Origin: Sarcocystis neurona | Lineage: Eukaryota > Apicomplexa > Conoidasida > Eucoccidiorida > Sarcocystidae | NCBI GenBank assembly: GCA_000727475.1 | Contig: KL647305.1 | Coordinates: forward strand, 798,856 to 862,855 | Length of the DNA: 64,000 bases | Direction: 5' to 3' | Shown here: positions 59,494-64,000 of the stretch, piece by piece | Position numbering within the stretch: position 1 is the stretch's first letter | Layout of the letters: each line of letters begins with the position of its first letter | Program-made: the position numbers and the translations under genes | Notes under the pieces: generated by a model | The model's database searches: none | Seen by the model: the letters and a program-made list of their open reading frames with translations, nothing else | What the model was told of the DNA's origin: nothing

Positions 59494-61752
59494 TAGATAG
59501 ATAGGTAGATAGATAGATATGGACATATCTACACATTTTTCTGTACGCCACCATGAACGCATGTGTACATGAGTACCTCCGCATGTATGAAAGTGTGAGC
59601 GCATGTATTTGCATACGTTGGTCTTCTGCTACGTAGCTCTACACGTGAATGCATATGGGCATACATACGCGCATGGGTACACACGTATATTTCTATGTCT
59701 GGATACGTGTAGGTATGTGCGTGTATATCCACGTATATAAGGACACCTACACCTATATACATAAATGTATATAGGTAAATGTGTTCCTCTGTGTACACGC
59801 TTGTAGGATGATATGCACATATTTTATATGTATGTATATATATATATATATATCTATGTGTGCACACATATGTACATACATAGGTATTCATATACATACA
59901 GATATATATACATGTGTATGTACGTTCCCCCTATTGATATAAATGAACTCAATTATTCCGATACCCTTGGCCACATTGATATGTGTACGTGTTGCACTTG
60001 GTCATGGACTTGTGCACGCATATAGATGTAAGTGTGTAGATATACCCGTCTGTGCATGTGGTCGACGGACTGCAAAGGTTAGCAGTTAAATAAATTTCAA
60101 GTTGAAAATTTTCCATGTGCTACTGACTGATCAGGATGGACCTGCGCAGCACTGCTGTAGTGACCCTAGCATTATGTTTTACCTTGGAGTTCGTCGTGCC
60201 GAAGCAGTAAACCCCGCTACCATGCCGTTTCCCGTTAAGCCACTCGCCGTAATAAACATCCCCATTTGCATACCGTCTCGTTCCCTCTCCGCAACGGAGA
60301 TTTTCTTTGAAGTAGCCTTCACAATTAAATCCACGCAGCTTATAAGGGATGAACAATGGCGGTGCCGTCAAACGCACCCTCTACAAACCTTTGCGCACGC
60401 ATATGATCATATACGCGTCATAGCAGGACACACCGAGCAAATTTCACCGTCTGCCCCCTCTCGCGCAGTCTCCAGTCTTCTTGCATGCACACATCTCCGT
60501 ACAAGCAAGCAAAAAAGTGTACACTGTGGAGTGCTTTATAAGGCTACCAGCGGCCTCTCGGTACATATCTATACATGTATACGTGCGCTAGTGGATCACG
60601 GCAAGTTGCACAGGAGAGGCAGTTGCTCCTAGCAAGAGTTCATCTCCAAACAGTGTAACTTGTGTAACTTGAAATCAAATCAACGTGAGCAAGGGTAGTC
60701 GGTTGCTCTGTTGCCAGCAGCAGTGATCAACAATTGCAGCACTACCGTGGAACCAAACACGCAGCGTTGCATATATAAAATATTTGTGTATAAATGTACA
60801 TGCCACTTACATATATATATATATATTTATACCTATGTATCTGTATGCACACGTACGCCTATCCACTTACGTGTACATTTATCTATCTATGTATCTATCT
60901 CTACGTGCGTCCGCGTATCCTTTGTATATGCCCATGATGCAAATGCATCCAAGTGAGGTGTCCACAAAGAAGCAATAGGTACATCGGCATGCGTAGCGTA
61001 TGCGTGTCTGCTGTTGAAGCGATCCCACCACTAAGCAGAGGCCCTGACACCACATCTCTCTCTTCATACTTCCAAGTTGAATTAGGCATGTCCATCGGAT
61101 TATAACAAGGTACGCAGTCAGATGCGGTTGCTACTTTATCACCAGCCACTTTTATTCTGAAAGAAGGCCACAAAGTTTGGCTGAACAACTACATCTACTC
61201 TCAAAGCGACTGGCCACAGTTCAACCAGACTGTAGTTGCTCCGCAAAGGAAAGAGTTGACGGCTAATTTTGGCAGTGCTGTGTTTCTACACGGAAGTTTG
61301 CATAGGCGAGATCATAGCAGAAGATGAAACGCCTGCTGATGCACAAATATACTCAGTGATTACTCCGTTTGCACAGGAACGAGTCATAGCCGCATTACGC
61401 GCGTGTACACGTATACACGTATACGTATACACACGTATACACACACTAAGGTGTCGGGTGTCAACGGCCTTACTACCGTTACACAGAATCCAGAACCACC
61501 CTGCACACCTGGGTAGTGTAGCACTGCCAGGTATACTGTTTACGAGTATTCTTATTGCTATTTCATTGTGCCGAATCGGAACCCACCACTGAGCAGTCGA
61601 CGCATCCCTGCAGATTCACTCACTCCCTTGATTATTGGGGGCACACGCGTACAACGCAGAAATATGAACGCTTCTGGATTTAATAGCAGGTGCAAAATAT
61701 ATACATGTATATACATATATACATATACATATATACATATATACATAGAGAT

Positions 61753-61785
<33 letters not shown>

Positions 61786-62876
61786 GATATATATATATAT
61801 GTATACACATATATACACACACGCATGTGCGTACACTTTTTGCGTGTGCTTCTCCAAACATAGTTGCACACACACAATCAATTCCAACTACGTACAAATA
61901 TTCTGTGACGTTATAACGTACAAAGCACTGCACAAGTACATTTTGAAGCTCGTGAACATGAATGCAGATGATACTGGTGTTCCCAGACTAGACTTTACAT
62001 TCTCAAGTGAACACTTGCAGGGACTACTCGTTGAAGTGTGGACGTGTGTCTGACATATATATTTTTGAAACTACTCGAGAGGACGTATTTCTTTGCAACT
62101 GCGTGCTCAGGTAATTGCTGTCTATCAGTTTCTTTTCTCTCTCTCCTTTGAGCGGTTTTTCATCGAGGAATAGCTTCAGTTCCACCTATTTCGCGCCATT
62201 GAACGTCACTATTCTTCCGCATTTGAGGAAGCAGACACGCGGGGCGTATCCATCTACCTATCTATCTATCTATCTGCCTATACATATATATATATATAAA
62301 TATGTTTTCACGCATGTACATTATGTGCGTGTTTATATGCACGTATTGCGTCTATATTTGTATGTAACGAGGCGCTTCGCGGGATCCGCCCTGCGGACCA
62401 GTGATCGTCACTGTTCTGTGGGCCGCTTCCGCCGTCAAAGAACCTACCTATATCTTTCTGCTATTGACGTCTTTTCCTGCGCAGCTAGAACAAGCTAAAA
62501 CACAATTAATTATACGCAACTATGTGGAAACGTTCTGCCGCAACGTCACACAGAGGGTCCACATCTCAGGTTGTTTTTTTCGTCTTCATTGATGAGCTAT
62601 CTTACCGTGAAAAAACCCTCCCTCTGCGTATTCCATTCTGCCGAGGCCGGTCTTCTTTCCGTGTTCGAAAATTCCGTCAAAAGTGTCTCCATTGCTAAAG
62701 GTGTATACACCCTCTCCGTGTCTCTGACCACCAAGATATTCACCTTTGTACGTGTCACCATTTGCAAAATGAGCTGTTGCAAAACCAGTGAAGCCCACTG
62801 CTTTATCGCGTATGCTGCCATCAGGAAGCTCCAGCGTGAAGAGGTCGGGGCTTTCGTCACCTATGGAATTCGCCAT
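59109..62876 (-). CDS. MORN-repeat protein, three exons found, one or more missing
   Basis: MORN repeats are about 23-residue units (YxGxxxxGxxHGxG) that bind membranes or build scaffolds; in apicomplexans they serve the cortical cytoskeleton and budding. Found exons on the minus strand: 62876-62606 starting MANSIGDE, with units [20 protein letters not shown] and [20 protein letters not shown]; 60338-60183 (or from 60380), with [20 protein letters not shown]; and 59351-59109, with [13 protein letters not shown] and [11 protein letters not shown], then an acidic tail and TGA. The last two join in phase. Exon 1 ends in phase 1 and the second begins in phase 0 (or 2), so at least one exon between 60.4 and 62.6 kb is missing, or a border is wrong. 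The three exons alone encode about 220 residues. Confidence 0.75.
59461..59488. repeat. (AT)n microsatellite
   Basis: A perfect run of 14 AT units, followed by a gata-type stretch (atagatagataggtagatag), in the intron between the last two MORN exons. Confidence 0.95.
60915..61330 (+). pseudogene. possible Ty3/gypsy integrase C-terminal fossil inside a MORN-gene intron
   Basis: On the plus strand, opposite to the host gene, short peptides resemble the end of an integrase. [11 protein letters not shown] (about 60920-60955) resembles the xEFAYNxSxHSST helix. [11 protein letters not shown] (about 61055-61085) resembles TGxSPFxVx[15 protein letters not shown] ... [14 protein letters not shown] (about 61150-61285) resembles the C-terminal GPY/F module (FxxGDxVWLx...RKLxxRFxGPF). 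Frame breaks separate them. This is by-eye similarity only and weaker than the 19-20 kb fossil. Confidence 0.4.
61397..61446. repeat. perfect alternating purine-pyrimidine tract, 50 bp
   Basis: Every step alternates R and Y over 50 bp (acgcgcgtgtacacgtatac ... acacac), mixing CG, CA/TG and TA steps. Such sequence is favourable for left-handed Z-DNA. Shorter versions are spread through introns and spacers across the window. Confidence 0.85.
61691..61815. repeat. TA/TACA microsatellite
   Basis: About 125 bp of tatacata, (TA)n and atagagatata units in the MORN-gene intron. Confidence 0.9.
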
Positions 62877-64000
62877 GACTGTCAGATTCACGGGCGAAAG
62901 AAGTCGTTAGAAGAGATCCACTTCAGGTACTACTTTGAAAAGATGCTTTGACGTCTCGACGTCGCTACACTGGGATAATATTGTTTGACTGTCAAAATTC
63001 AGGCGTATGTACCTAAGGAGCAATGTGATAAAGTTCTACATGTTCGCATACATAAACCGCTGTGTATTTCGTTGATTGCACAAGCGGCGAGAATGAAGTT
63101 GTAGTGCACAGTCGCGAGAGAATTCCGCGGCAGTCGGTAGCCTCGCTATGAATATTTCATGAGTGCAGGTGGTTGTACCTCTCGCTGAGTCCGCCAGGAA
63201 TTATATGGCATATACACGCGCGCGTAATTCACTCGTAGAATCGAGCTCTGCGACTTTTTACATCACGCGTGGACAAATATAAATACAATCGTAAACCAGT
63301 TCTACTGCTGTGTCCTAGTGCCTGTTATACTGCAAGTAAGTATATGTGGTGGAACAAAAGGGTACTCAATTTTACTCACGTATGGTGGTGCGTACTTCTG
63401 ACAACGTATAGCAGAAGAGGCGACTTGTAGTACGTCTTAACTAATGTGTATTTGGAATTGCATGCATTAAACTCCGACTATCGGCGCCATTTCCCAGTGG
63501 ATCCCTCGTTAAAATTTGAGTGCGAAGGGTGAAGCTGGTTGAGCATGAAGCCTGACTACTTGCTTACATGCCTCTGTTCTAGTGAGTGGGAACAATAGTC
63601 GATTACATTTGCAGGTATGTGTATACTGTCTCTTTGCATTATTGTGATACGAGATGCGCGCCCCTATGGTTACTTCAAGGCATAGAGGGTCCTCAAGATC
63701 AGCTCAACAGTATAACCAAGAAAGGCTCGCCTTCCGTGCTAGACACATTGATTCACAGGCCTGCGAAAAGCATTTTCATTTCGATTGTTGCTCCATGAAT
63801 AACGTCTACTTGTATTTGGGCCACAAATTAGTAATAGGTACAGATTTCTCTGTCGTATGTGATCCTTGAAAATCTCTGCTGCTGTACGGCGGCTACAGGG
63901 TAGACGCAGACCGTCTTCAAATACATGCAACCAGCACAGCGTGTCGCTACGGCACAGGAAAAATTACGTGGAGCAGAGTCAACAGCTCAGGGCGCGTACT
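62877..64000. other. upstream flank of the MORN gene, no firm gene
   Basis: At 63640-63930 both strands are open and protein-like: minus, HVFEDGLRLPCSRRTAAEIF; plus, GIEGPQDQLNSITKKGSPS. I cannot choose between them or connect splice sites. The window ends before any neighbouring gene is recognisable. Confidence 0.3.

Noticed and set aside
47584..61815. TA microsatellites as CRISPR, origin or centromere signals
   Set aside because: They are simple dinucleotide runs without spac­ers or unit structure, scattered in introns of expressed-type genes.
1..64000. tRNA, rRNA or snRNA genes
   Set aside because: I looked for B-box-like GGTTCGANTCC and cloverleaf arrangements. The few ggttcga matches (for example 29902, 55560, and the minus strand at 59290) lack partners or lie in coding sequence.

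Overview
This window looks like nuclear DNA of a coccidian apicomplexan, most like the Eimeria/Cyclospora group. The genes have many introns with GT-AG borders. Long stretches are built from CAG/GCA-type trinucleotides and encode runs of Ala, Ser and Gln. Introns and spacers are full of alternating purine-pyrimidine sequence (TA, CA, TG, CG steps). Nothing bacterial is present: no operons, tRNA, rRNA or CRISPR were seen. The species is an inference.

Layout: 1-3.7 kb is spacer with degenerate repeats. 3.7-16.2 kb (+) is a six-exon gene for mitochondrial Hsp70. Its transit peptide sits on a separate first exon 3.9 kb upstream, and all reading phases join to a 769-residue product. 16.2-25.6 kb is repeat-rich and gene-poor. 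It holds a diverged 182-bp repeat pair, several tandem repeats, and fossils of Ty3/gypsy-type pol: reverse transcriptase and RNase H on the minus strand, integrase on the plus strand. 25.6-36.5 kb (+) is a large low-complexity protein of unknown function with an N-terminal hydrophobic segment. 37.1-39.3 kb (+) is a 2.2-kb exon with two hydrophobic segments and a YEQQL-type Gln-rich repeat. 40.1-41.6 kb (+) is a phase-consistent chain of seven small exons for a Cys-rich protein ending in a GCC2/GCC3-like module. 43.5-53.8 kb (+) is a seven-exon PA28/REG proteasome activator. 54.9-58.8 kb (+) is an unidentified multi-exon gene. 59.1-62.9 kb (-) is a MORN-repeat gene whose middle exon I could not place. 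The rest is microsatellite-rich spacer.

The two securely named genes are housekeeping: mtHsp70 for mitochondrial import and folding, PA28 for opening the 20S proteasome. The MORN protein is the kind of scaffold apicomplexans use in the cortical cytoskeleton and budding machinery. The least expected features are the Ty3/gypsy fossils, one of them inside an intron of the MORN gene, and coding-like minus-strand sequence interleaved with the PA28 exons. Exon borders were set by eye from splice consensus, phase and protein plausibility. Transcript data would be the decisive check.
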